Source of the DNA: Phorcus lineatus
Lineage: Eukaryota > Mollusca > Gastropoda > Trochida > Trochidae
Direction of reading: 5' to 3'
DNA: 64,000 bases
Assembly (NCBI GenBank): GCA_921293015.1
Contig: OV121091.1
Location: 38,424,839 to 38,488,838, forward strand
Shown here in pieces: positions 36,426 to 47,083 of this stretch. The stretch's first letter is position 1; each line of letters starts with the position of its first letter. Below the pieces are notes generated by a model. It was given only the letters and a program-made list of their open reading frames with translations. It searched no databases and had not been told where the DNA came from. Position numbers and translations under genes: made by a program.

Positions 36426-37451
36426 TACCGGTTAAAGGCCGGGATCCAAACCTCCAAAAAACCCATGGGTTTCTTATCTTTGTCATCTTTACTGTGATTG
36501 GTTGATTCCATAAACAGAAGATATAATCAGTGTTTGAGTGACAGGGCAGTAACGGTTTTTTTGGTGCCTGGGAGAGCTCTGCAGGGTCAAAGGTCATAAA
36601 ACTTTACTACAACTTGTGGCTGGTAGTAGTCTATTCAGTTTCAGTGCATAATAATCAGGAAAAAAAACCTTAAGTTATAAAACATGAAGTTTGATTTTGT
36701 GTGATAAGCTGATGTCATCATCAGTATATTAAGTTTTATATATTTAATGAGATGACCAACACTAATTTAATGAGATCTTTAATTAAAGAATTAACTATAG
36801 GCCCAACAAGGAACTGTACTTCTGATATTTTGTTAAATATTGTTCAAAACAATCATAGTCTTTTAACAATGTTTGGATGTATTTGAAGTGAATATTTCAC
36901 TATTGTTGACAAAAATCATCTAAATTCATTTCCTGTCACAATAATCTTTTCATAACCTTACTCATAAGTCTCTATAGCTTATCCCCACAACCATAGCTAA
37001 ATATTTGGGGGACATATGGGATGGGGGAGGTTTTGATTTCCCAGTCAGGCTGGGAAGGCAGTGAAATCTGACACTGTGAATGGATCTTTTCCTCCACTAG
37101 CAGACTTGTTTGGTATGGTATTGATAAGAATCTAGTCACGTGACAGTTACTGAGTTAATTCAAATTTGGAAATAATGATGAAGTAAATGCAGTCAAAGTA
37201 CTCTTTTAGTTTTTAGTTTGGATCAAACATGTTTAGGAATTCCCCTTCTTTGAAGTATCAAGGATATATTGTGTAAATATGATAACTTTCCGGTAATACG
37301 ATTTTGATTTATTCCACTTTGAACATAGGTACCCTTTAACTGTTGGGTATGGCATACGATTGCCTTAAGGTGCAATGGATCTGCTTTTCTGTATTGAAAA
37401 TTCAAAATAATCCATTTCTTTTTCGCAATGCTACGATGCTTCAAAGACATG
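36426..37451. other. Right flank of the transposon, no gene seen
   Basis: Ordinary AT-rich sequence with open frames at 36415-36597 (-) and 37223-37543 (both strands) that have no support. It begins CCGGTTAAAGGCC beside the TA. Confidence 0.45.
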
Positions 37452-37517
37452 CCAAATTATATGATATTTGCACTACGTTTTGGAGGTATGTGAACAAACT
37501 TTTGGTCTGCAGCTGTA
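37452..37517 (-). repeat. Fragment of dispersed repeat family A (inverted)
   Basis: The reverse complement matches 59887-59955 and 32722-32790: ATGATATTTGCACTA and ATGTGAACAAACTTTTGGT are shared. Confidence 0.65.
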
Positions 37518-37670
37518 GACTCAAGTCATATAACATTGGTTAGACGATTTCAATTTGTAATTTTTTTTATCTAGACACAGCCTCTGTCAGGTGGAATTTT
37601 TCTTTCATATAACAGTTTCATAAAAAAAAAGTCTAGATTCCTTGAAAGGTCCACTTATATCTAAATCAGC

Positions 37671-38006
37671 TTCAAAATCTCTCTCTTACACATAAGGATT
37701 TTTCATGTTCCCGATTCAAAACTTCTGTTACTACTCGAGGGCTCTTCACACAATTATGTTTTGTATGACCGTAATGATGCTTAATCCTCTGGTTCTGTCA
37801 GGAAGTGTCTGTCAGTATTAGACTCTTGTTTCCACGGAAACCAATTTCTTCAGTGTCAGAACACTGCCCAGTGCAACTAAATTGAGATGAAACGTCATTC
37901 AATGACAACTAAGGTGTCAACGGGAAGACATAATCAAAAGTGAAAACAGACATGCATGATTGTTTTCCTGAGCATTTTAATTTCTACCATTCATCATGTT
38001 TCTGTG
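37671..38006 (+). repeat. Dispersed repeat, copy 2
   Basis: It matches copy 3 (40470-40760) directly and copy 1 (14229-14600) in inverse. It extends at its right end through TACCATTCATCATGTTTCTG, a part shared with copy 1 but not copy 3. A part spells GTTTCCACGGAAACC. Confidence 0.8.
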
Positions 38007-38157
38007 TACTTAAGCAGATAATACCCTTTATTGTTTGGCAATGCTGATATAATTAAAAGTTGATAGTTAAATGCAGATGTGCATTATTGAACTATTTTAC
38101 CAATGACCAGTTTCTTGTTTTTCTAACATCCTTCATGTTGATATGTATATACGTTTA

Positions 38158-38640
38158 CGCTGATGGTATAAGAATTAGCTATGAGGTTTACATTGACAGT
38201 GGAAGAAATAGCCAACAGGTTTATATTGGTGGTAGAAGAATTAGCCAAGAGGTTTACACTGACAGTAGAAGAAATGGCAGACACGTTTACACTGACAGTG
38301 GAAGAATTAGCCAAGAGGTTTACATCAATGGTGGAAGAAATAGCCAACAGGTATACATTGATTGTAGAAGAAATAACCAACAGATTTACATTTTATTGTG
38401 GAAGAAAGAGGTTTACACTGATGGAAGAAGAAATAGCCAAGAGGTTTACAGTAATGGTAGAATAAATAGCCAAGAGGTTCATACTGATGGTTGAAGAAAT
38501 AGCCAAGAGGCTTACACTGAAGGTTGAAGATATAGCTAAAAGGTTTACATTGAAGGTAGAAGAAATAGATAAGAGGTTTACAGTTATGGTAGAAGAAATA
38601 GCCAAGAGGTTTACAGTAATGGTAGATTAATATCCAATAG
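38158..38640 (+). repeat. 33-bp minisatellite (11 codons), ~14 units
   Basis: AGGTTTACA or a variant recurs every 33 bases (38184, 38217, 38250, 38283, 38316...), with diverged remnants to about 38880. Because the unit is a multiple of three, frames stay open. One plus frame gives 11-residue repeats of the type RFTLTVEEIAN/RFTSMVEEIAN, another a 144-codon frame with EVYIDSGRNSQ units, and the minus strand has 70-85-codon frames rich in AISSTI. Stops interrupt all frames before the array ends. I treat it as a minisatellite, not a gene. Confidence 0.85.
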
Positions 38641-38880
38641 CTTTAAAGAGATTTTAAAAACTTTATTCAACTATCATAGATGGTATACATAAATGTTATA
38701 TATTTGTAGCAAAGAGTTTCATAATGATGGCAGAAGAATTAGCCAAGCTATTTAACAGTGATGGTAGAAGTAGAAAACAAGTTTACAGTGATGATTAAAG
38801 AAGTAGACAAGAAGTTTAATGTGAAGGTAGAAGAATAAGCCAAGAGGTTCAATGTGAAGGTTTAGCCAAGAGGTTAACCG

Positions 38881-40469
38881 AATAGTCACGGTGTATGAGA
38901 CAAGACACTTTACTGCAGCTACACTGGCACAGGTCCATCAAGTCAATAGGACTGTTTATTAGACACTACAAGCCATGATGTCATGATGCAGGTGCTGCAG
39001 TGATTACACTGCTGCATGTTTATTCACAAGTTTCATGCTTATCCAATCTTCCACAGTTTTTTCAGAAAAAAAATTTGCTTCTCTACGTCATTGACAAGAA
39101 TGGTAAGGACAATTACCGAATATTAATAGGAGCTGATGTGTTCCAATCATTTCAACACTAAACAAAAAGTATTCATACAAAACAGGAATAACAGAACGGA
39201 AAAATAGGGTCTAATAAAGTAATTAATCAGACTTTTTTTTCATCCTGAGAGTTCATGAAAAATCTACCAGACGAGGAAAATATGTGAACTGTATATATTC
39301 AATGTGACCTTTGTACACATGTGTATTTATCCAATTTCCCAAGTGACCATGGGAATACTGATTATTTTCTGGCTATAAAGTATGAATAATATACTGTTGG
39401 TTATGCCATTCAGCAGTATCATCAATATTTTTTTAGGAGCTTCTGTAGGCATAAGTTTTATCCTTTACAAGATAAACCAAGGTATTTTTATTACCGGTAT
39501 TTGATGTTAATTATAATCTGTCAACCATACTACCTAGTTACAGCACATTCCTATTACTTTAAACTGCTCTAGGCTTCATGTCCAGCCCAAGGTTGTTTGA
39601 AAATAACATAATGTGCATGACGGGGTTCCATAAATGATGAAAATGTTAACATCCTACAAATCTCATTTTTTAATTGCCATGTCCTTCAAGATATAGCAAT
39701 TGGCAATCATTTGCTAACAATGATCATATAAATGATAATTGCTAGAACCGATGTATGGATACAAGTATTGTGAAATCTCAAATATATGAGGTCATATATT
39801 ATGATGTATGCATCATTTATTAATTCAAACTCTCATTCTCATGAGTCTAGCACTATTTTAAGTGAGAACATTCAAGAAAATCATTGCCAAGCTGAAATTT
39901 TATTTCCATTTCAGTGTAGAAGACATCTTCCCTCCTGGATATTGATGAGACATTTTGAGTATCTCCTTACAAGTAAATGAGTATCTGTTATTAAGAATGA
40001 TATTGTGTTTCCCTCAGGGTTCTTTTTCAGTAACAATTGAAAGGCTTTAATATGTGTCATTGTCTCAGACAATGTATTAAGATCGATTTACAGATGGTCA
40101 ATCAAACTTCATGATTTCTATGTTGGCCGATACTGAAACATAATAAAACTGGTGTCTAGGTTTACTGGTCAATTGATCAACTTGGCTTAGCTTGCACAGA
40201 AATAAGAGCAAGTTAATTTTGTGTACAGATGAAGCTTATGCATATATATGTGTCTCCAGTCTATCTCATGGGCATATGTATTTTATGTAGATTACTTTAC
40301 ACAATTGCCAGCGGTGATGGATTGTTCTATGCCACATGTTTTCTCACCAAATAAAATAATTGTACCTTTGACTAAACAAGAATGAATGCATTTTCATGTT
40401 TAAAACCATCATAAACTTTTATCTTTATTGGTTCTGGGAATTTTCTATAAAAAGGATTTTTGTTTACAC
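38881..40469. other. AT-rich sequence, no gene seen
   Basis: A somewhat less AT-rich patch at 38900-39030 is open in no convincing frame. Nothing else is supportable. Confidence 0.45.
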
Positions 40470-40760
40470 TCCATGTACAAATCACTTCAAAATCTTGTCT
40501 CTTAAACATGAGGTTTTTCCATGTTCCAGATTTAACACAGACCTCCGTGGATACTGGAGGACCCTCCACACCGTTATGTTTTGTATGATCGTAATGATGC
40601 TAAATCCTCTGATTCTGTCAGGAAGTGCCTGTCAGTGTTTGAGTCTTGTTTCCATGGATACCAATTTCTTCAGTGTCTGAGCAGTGCACCAAATTTAGGT
40701 GGTACGTCATTCAATAACAATAAAGGTGTCAACAGGAAGATGAAATCAGAAGTAAAAACA
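40470..40760 (+). repeat. Dispersed repeat, copy 3
   Basis: Same order of blocks as copy 2, from CATGTTCCAGATTTAAC through GTTTTGTATGATCGTAATGA, TCTGTCAGGAAGTGCCTGTC, GTCTTGTTTCCATGGATACC to AAGGTGTCAACAGGAAGA. Copies 2 and 3 lie in the same orientation 2.8 kb apart. Confidence 0.8.
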
Positions 40761-41214
40761 TTGGAATTTTGAAGGTGATGAGTATACTGCTACCAAATAA
40801 TTTTTCTTTTCTAAACCTTCCATGGTCTTCAGTGTACCTGTGCACAAACATTTCCTTTCCAGCAAGTCATTCAGAATTCAATTCTTTTCTAATGTGTCAA
40901 GAAAATTGCTATACATGAAAAGAATTTTAGCATGATGCATATAACTGACAAATATGAATTAAAGGTATTTGTTGTTCCTTTTTGAAACTAAGATTTCAAG
41001 GTTCTAGTACCAATGTCATTTGTGATTTCGGCACTGTGATGTGACCGTTTCAAATTATTTTGTCGTCATAAAAGCAATGAAAAGCACAAAAATAATACTG
41101 CAGCATTAATTTTGGAAAGTAGGACTTTGATAATACTGTAATGATTTATGAAAAATACTGTTCCTGAAGATTTGTAAAAAAATAATAGATGAGATAAATT
41201 ATATGAGATCTTAT

Positions 41215-41332
41215 TCTTAATGTTAACCTATTTTTTGTACTTATGTTAACCTCTTTTTTGTACTAATGTTAACTGCTTTTTCTTACTAATGTTTACCAAT
41301 TTTTCATACTAATATTAACCTCTTTTTCTATA
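41215..41332 (+). repeat. ~23-bp degenerate tandem repeat, five units
   Basis: TGTTAAC or a variant begins at 41221, 41244, 41267, 41290 and 41313, each followed by a T-rich run and GTACT/CATACT. Confidence 0.75.
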
Positions 41333-44300
41333 ATGTGAATCAACTGTCTTAACATTTATCTTTTATGAAAAAGTTTTGACCAAATTATCCTCTCCTCATG
41401 AAATGAAGTAAAATTCTACGATTTGGCATGTTCAGGATGTCAATCAAGTCAAGTCAAGTCTTTATCTTTTTATGTGACGATAATAGACAGGTCATATCTT
41501 CTTTGTTTCCAAATTGATTACAAAGAATGACAATCTAAAACTTTCAAATGACTGACGAAAATGCTTTTGAAATAAAAAATAAGTTTTTGCTTTAATCAAA
41601 ATAGCAAAGTGGTTACAAAATTTCATACTTCAAGTAAATTTGATATGCAATTTAGACATTCAGCCTTTCATTGGCATGTAACAGTATTGTCAATATTGGA
41701 ACTATCACCAATTTTTTCACTGCAACAGATAGACCTTGAAATATCAATGCACTAATTGCTGTGGGAATAACTCATCAGACTTTGTTGTTAAATCAGATAA
41801 CAACTGTTCCAACTTTCCAAATAGTGCAAACATCTGTCCTCTTTCATCAGACGACCATCTTGCTGTGAAATCAGGAGACCAAGAAATCCAACTATTGTGT
41901 GGGCAGTTCATTTGAGGCAATGGTGATGCCCTATTGATTGTTCTATAGTAAGGTTTGATATATTTAACCTATTCAAAACAATTGAACATCTTGAAGGCAG
42001 ACAAATATATTCAATTGTTTAGCATTCAATTATTTTTTCTTCCTTCCTATTTGATAAATGATAAATATATTGTTTCACACACACACATTGACCTAAACCC
42101 AAGATAATGGTAAAACACTTTCTTCATAACATATGAAACATTTTCTTATCTCTTGGACACATTAGCAGATAATCAGAACATACACAAGATATAAAACTGT
42201 ACAGGACAAATATTCATTTATCTAATACACATATCTTTTATTTTGAAAAAATCTGTTTCAAACATGAAGAATACACCTTTACCTCAAAACACATTTGTAA
42301 ATAAGCACCTATAAGATCAAGGTGTTATGGAAAAGCAGAGATCTAATTTATCTTTCAAACAGAAGGTCAGAAACGGTCAACCATGATTTCACAACAAATT
42401 AGCATAAAACATCATTTTTAGATCATCAAGATTATTGCAAGATAGGCATTCTGAAATAATTCACTATTGCAATTTGAAGGTCAATTGTGAAATATTTCAT
42501 CAACTAAAAATCTCTTTGTATCTCGACCTTTTTTCTTTTAAATGAACACAGCTAACACAAACAATGTGTTACTGTAGAAAAGTTGAATACTTATATTGCA
42601 AGTATTTTTCAACAATTTACGGTTGGGTGCCAGACAAATAATGAAGGTCTCTAACAGCTATAATCTCATCATGACTCTTCATTTTGGACTATCAGAGGCT
42701 TCAACTTCTAAATAAATGTTTAATTGGAATTCCTTTGAAGATAAAGAACACACATGTAGCCCTCTAGCTGACAGATAAATGTAATTAAAATATAAGGAGT
42801 CCTCCTCCAGGTTCTTAAACATTTGCTGAATAACAAGTTATTTCAGTCAAGGTCTATGACAAATTGCTAGCGTCTTTCATCACAGCTTTTCATGGTTTAC
42901 TTGAAGATTCAAATATTTTGTCAGAAGGTGCAATGTGTAATTATCAATGCATCAACACAGGAAATGGTCAATGTCACAGGTGTGAAATATTTAATTTAAT
43001 TTATTTTGGTCTTTCTTCGGGGTTGATACTAAACTCACATCATTCAGATCTTGCTCTACAAGTGTTATCTTTCAAGCAACAAGCATTAAACAAACATTTT
43101 AAATAACATTAATATTCAAAATATTTTAAAAAGAATAATGGTATCAATATTTATGATCAGTTTTGAATAAGCCGCTAGGGTAATTCTTTGGCGTCAGACT
43201 TGGCCATAAATCTTGGTTGTCTTGACATCAGTTTCAAGGAGATTATTAGATAAGCAGGAAGAATGATGTAATCCTCCCACTGTCACCACAACCCTCTCTA
43301 ATTTAGTTGCACATATACATCAAGGCTGTCACTTTTTAAAAACACCACATCAAAGAACTAACAAACTTCAGATTAAGTTGAAATTTTTTTGAAGTCTGGT
43401 TTTTTCTTTGTTCATCCCAGTTAATGTTACAAAACACAGGCGGGGTAAGCAAAACTACTGTCATTAGGTGATGATTGGTGAGTGTTGAAAGAAATGTTTC
43501 CATTTGAAGCTTGGGATATGTTAAGAACTTAATTGAAATGCATTAGAAAGAATAACAAAACAAAAATAACATGGTGATTTCATAACGATTGAGCATTTTC
43601 ATTTATACCTTGAATTTCTATAGTTTGTTCAAAAATTCATTCTTCTCTTTTTCCATAATGGAAATGTAAAGAGAGTACTAGTGACCATAACAATCAAAAT
43701 ATTTGAAAAGGGCAGTTCAACGCTTCAATAGATATGGCAAAAGATGTTTGGTGCTGCAGTTAACACAAGAGTATGAAAAATGCCCAGAGTGTCATGGTAC
43801 GTAGCAACCCTTGAAAATAAGATCAATGGCCAAAAAATAGACTAGTACCGCCTGTGAATTTTGAGGGCTGGAATTATTTTATGGGATTGAGTATGTGACT
43901 TAAATAACTTGACACAGTTTAGTTATGCAAGCTTACCGGTAAGTCCATAAGTATGGAACTTAGGTCTGACCCCTAAACGGTAACATCATAGAAAAATTAC
44001 TGATGGGTTATGTTGGCCAAGGTTAAAAAATGCATAATTTCAGTGCAAATGTGGAATTCAACATGCTATTTGCGTCATCCAATAAATAATTTTGAAAATC
44101 TTAAAATTAATAACATTAACAATATAATGATATACCATGAAAACTTACTTTTCTATAAATCATCCATTCAATATGATCTAACAAAAGAACTAAAACAGTC
44201 ATGTGGTATAAGGAAGGTTTGAAAAAAAATCCAATTTTGCTTATCTTTTCCTACAAAACAAATGTTTAACTACAGCAGTATGTTTTTCTCCTACATGTCA

Positions 44301-44716
44301 GATAAGATCAACCGTTCTTGAGAAGAAAGCTCAGCTGTTTTTATCAACAGGAAACACACTATATGAATTTAAAAACCTAGCTTTTGAAATAATCTGCAAC
44401 ATAACTGTGGTGCTAACTGTCAAAATGTGGAATGACTGATCGAGTGAAATAATAATCTAAACAGACAAAAAATCAATTTTGTTGACATGGTTGACTTGTA
44501 AAAAAGCTGAAAACAAGAAAATGGAGCATTAGCTGTTTTTAAAAAATCAATAAAAAATAACCATCAGTATTTGTCATTGACATCTATGTTATCTTGTGAT
44601 TATAATTCTAAGATGAATGAAAAAATAGTTTGCAAATCCTATCATCTCAAACTATTGATGTTTAAATGAATGGATTTATTCTTGAAATTAGGAATGAGAA
44701 CTTAAGAACTAGGATA
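41333..44716. other. AT-rich sequence, no gene seen
   Basis: TCAAG three times at 41446-41460, followed by TCTTTATCTTTTTATG, resembles the reversed 3' tail of a LINE/SINE but is too short to call. The open frames 42864-43106 and 44010-44222 (+) are unsupported. Confidence 0.45.
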
Positions 44717-44905
44717 TCTAGAAATGAATATTGATAGAGCTTTCTAGCTATCCATAAGAATGTTGCGGGCAGAATAATCTATTCTTTTTCCTAGGTAAGT
44801 CATCTAGGAATGAATATTGATAGAGCTTTCTAGCTATCCATAAGAATGTTGCGGGCAGAATAATCTATTCTTTTTCCTAGGTAAGTCATCTAGGAATGAA
44901 TATTA
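44717..44905. repeat. 86-bp tandem duplication
   Basis: Copies at 44717-44802 and 44803-44888 are almost identical, and a third start (TCTAGGAATGAATATT) lies at 44889. Each contains TTTCTAGCTATCCATAAGAA, TGTTGCGGGCAGAATAATC and CTAGGTAAGTCATC. Confidence 0.95.
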
Positions 44906-45190
44906 GACAGTCATTCCTTGTAATATGGATCTTGATCATCCAAAACTGTTAAACATTTTCTTAGTTAATTCTTCTCTCGATGTTGCTGAACAGTTTATCA
45001 AGCATGGCATTTTGAAACCATACAAAATAAATTTAAAAAACAGAAGAATTTATTCTCTTGGTCCTTAACTAACTATCTATATATTGTGTCAACAGAAGCT
45101 TGTTTCTCAATTGTGGAATCTAGTTTGGTTACACTCCTGATACTTTAGCCATTAACCTTGCAATTCAGAAATGTGCAATGACTGATTGAA

Positions 45191-45365
45191 GAAGGACTCA
45201 TTTGATTAGAAGGACTCATTTTGATTGAAGAAGGACTCATTTTGATTGAAGAAGGACTCATTTTGATTGAAGAAGGACTCATTTTGATTGAAGAAGGACT
45301 CATTTTGATTGAAGAAGGACTCATTTTGATTGAAGAAGGACTCATTTTGATTGAAGGACTCATTT
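45191..45365. repeat. 21-bp tandem repeat, ~8 units
   Basis: AGGACTCATTTTGATTGAAG recurs every 21 bases from 45211, with edge units 18 bp apart. On the minus strand this gives an artificial (SPSSIKM)n reading, not considered a gene. Confidence 0.95.
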
Positions 45366-45493
45366 AATGGAACAATTGATTGATGATCATAGCATCCACT
45401 ATCTCATTTCATAGCTGTGCATGAAAAAATGCCTGTATTTCACTTCTTTTAAATAAAATGAAGGATATTTTACCGTTAACACAACAGTATAGC

Positions 45494-45640
45494 TAATGAC
45501 AAGAAATATATGGAGAACAACTTCTTTATTCATCGTATGCGACATTTCGACATCATTGATAGCGGACGACACAAGAATTTCTGTCGAAACGTCGAATATG
45601 ATGAATGAAGAAGTTGTTATCCATATAATTATTGTCATTA
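45494..45640. repeat. Palindromic (foldback) element, ~59-bp arms
   Basis: The left arm TAATGACAAGAAATATATGG...GACATTTCGACA pairs with the right arm TGTCGAAACGTCGAATATGA...ATTGTCATTA with about eight mismatches. The loop is about 29 bases (TCATTGATAGCGGACGACAC...). MITE-like; family unknown. Confidence 0.85.
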
Positions 45641-46035
45641 TGGTTTAAACGTATTTATTTTCATGAAATTTTACATGAAATTGGATTGGTCAACAAGCTA
45701 AGACAAGCTTATTTAAAGACCGCTCCATTGAACATACATATATATATATATACAAAAGACATCATCATGACAAACTTAAGTACATGAATAAAGCAATGAA
45801 CTTATCTGAATAATATATTGGTAAACAGTCGAATCATGGAGAATGATGTAATCAAATATGATGGTTAAATACATTCATGATACACATTCATGATACACAC
45901 AATATCTATCCATTGTCATTATCATCATTCCAACTTCTAAAATGCCTCTAAAAGAAGCAACAATATAGTTCTTTTGTGCTATTCAGTTTTCAGGATTATT
46001 TCACACACTTATGACAGGTTCAAATGGATGAATTA

Positions 46036-46198
46036 GGAGATAAATCCCTTCTGTTTTTTATTTTGGGGTTGTATATCGTGCATTTTTCACCCCTAAATTT
46101 AATTTCAAACCGAGCTTGCGAGGTTTGAAATGTTAATTTAGGGGTGAAAAATGCACGATATACAACCCCAAAATAAAAAACAGAAGGGATTTATCTCC
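46036..46198. repeat. Near-perfect palindrome, ~75-bp arms
   Basis: GGAGATAAATCCCTTCTG on the left returns as CAGAAGGGATTTATCTCC on the right. The arms pair almost without mismatch through GGGGTTGTATATCGTGCATT and TTCACCCCTAAATTTAA, with a loop of about a dozen bases (GAGCTTGCGAGG). A decayed third copy of the arm lies at about 46755-46836 (GAGCTCGGTTTGAAATTA...GGATTTATCTTC). Confidence 0.93.
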
Positions 46199-47083
46199 AT
46201 TCTAACATGACTAATTAGAAATCATATGAGGAACTAATTCGCCTTGCGCAACAACAATGTGATTAGGTCGAACCAGCACAGACCGGTTCCACTTGCTTTC
46301 GAAACTACGGTACAGTTCATTTTCAAAGAACACGCTTCAATGATAAAAAAATATATCAAAGCATAAACCAACAGGTTTTAAATAAAACCCTAAAGTATAT
46401 ATTTCATTGAGGATAAATCAACAAAAGACAGATTTTTTATCCCATCAGAGTTACGTTTTTCACGTAAATACATAGGACACCTACCACCCCTACAATACCG
46501 ACAAGGACTGACCAAATCAAGGGACGTTACTCTAAAAGTAGTCGTTTACTGCTGGCGGTAACTTCTCACGCAAGATGTGAACTGATTGAATAAACTATCA
46601 AGAAAGCTTTATAGTTTGTCATGGTTGAATATTCTGTCTGGAAATGTGGTCACTTATGAATGAGAGGGGGGAAAGGGAAGGAAAGTTGAAGAATAACGTA
46701 CGTCCCCTCTGTTCACTTGACGAATCGCTATAACCGCGCGTTACGGTAAGAAGCGAGCTCGGTTTGAAATTAAAATTTAGTGATAACAAAATAAACTACT
46801 TCGACAAAAATTATACCACAGGATGGATTTATCTTCTAAATTTCATTAAAAAATACGGTATTCTCAATGTCTGTTTAGAATTGATTTAAAATTCATTTTT
46901 CTGTTGTCTGAGGCGGTGAAAACAGTAAGTTCAGCGAATGGAGTTTGTAAACGTGCGCGTATGAATGTGAATCGGTCGTAAATATTTAGAGGTGATTATC
47001 GGCGAAATAATCACTCCAAAATTGATTTTGGTAACCAATCAGAAAGCAGTATTTTCATTCTAGTTTTCGTGTCATGTTAGAAT
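46199..47083. mobile_element. Possible non-autonomous element beside the palindrome
   Basis: ATTCTAACATGAC (46199-46211) recurs inverted as GTCATGTTAGAAT (47071-47083). Between them the base composition differs from the flanks, with more CpG (ACGTACGTCC, ACCGCGCGTTACGG). The segment also contains the third palindrome arm and a small hairpin, GGTGATTATCGGCGAAATAATCAC. With the palindrome at 46036-46198 it may form a single element of about 1 kb. Boundaries and target duplication are not established. Confidence 0.4.

Noticed and set aside
38060-38494. 144-codon plus-strand protein of 11-residue repeats
   Set aside because: The open frame follows from a 33-bp unit length, several frames and both strands are open, and all are interrupted within the array.
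45145-45363. Minus-strand (SPSSIKM)n protein
   Set aside because: It is a direct consequence of the 21-bp tandem repeat, with no conserved flanks.
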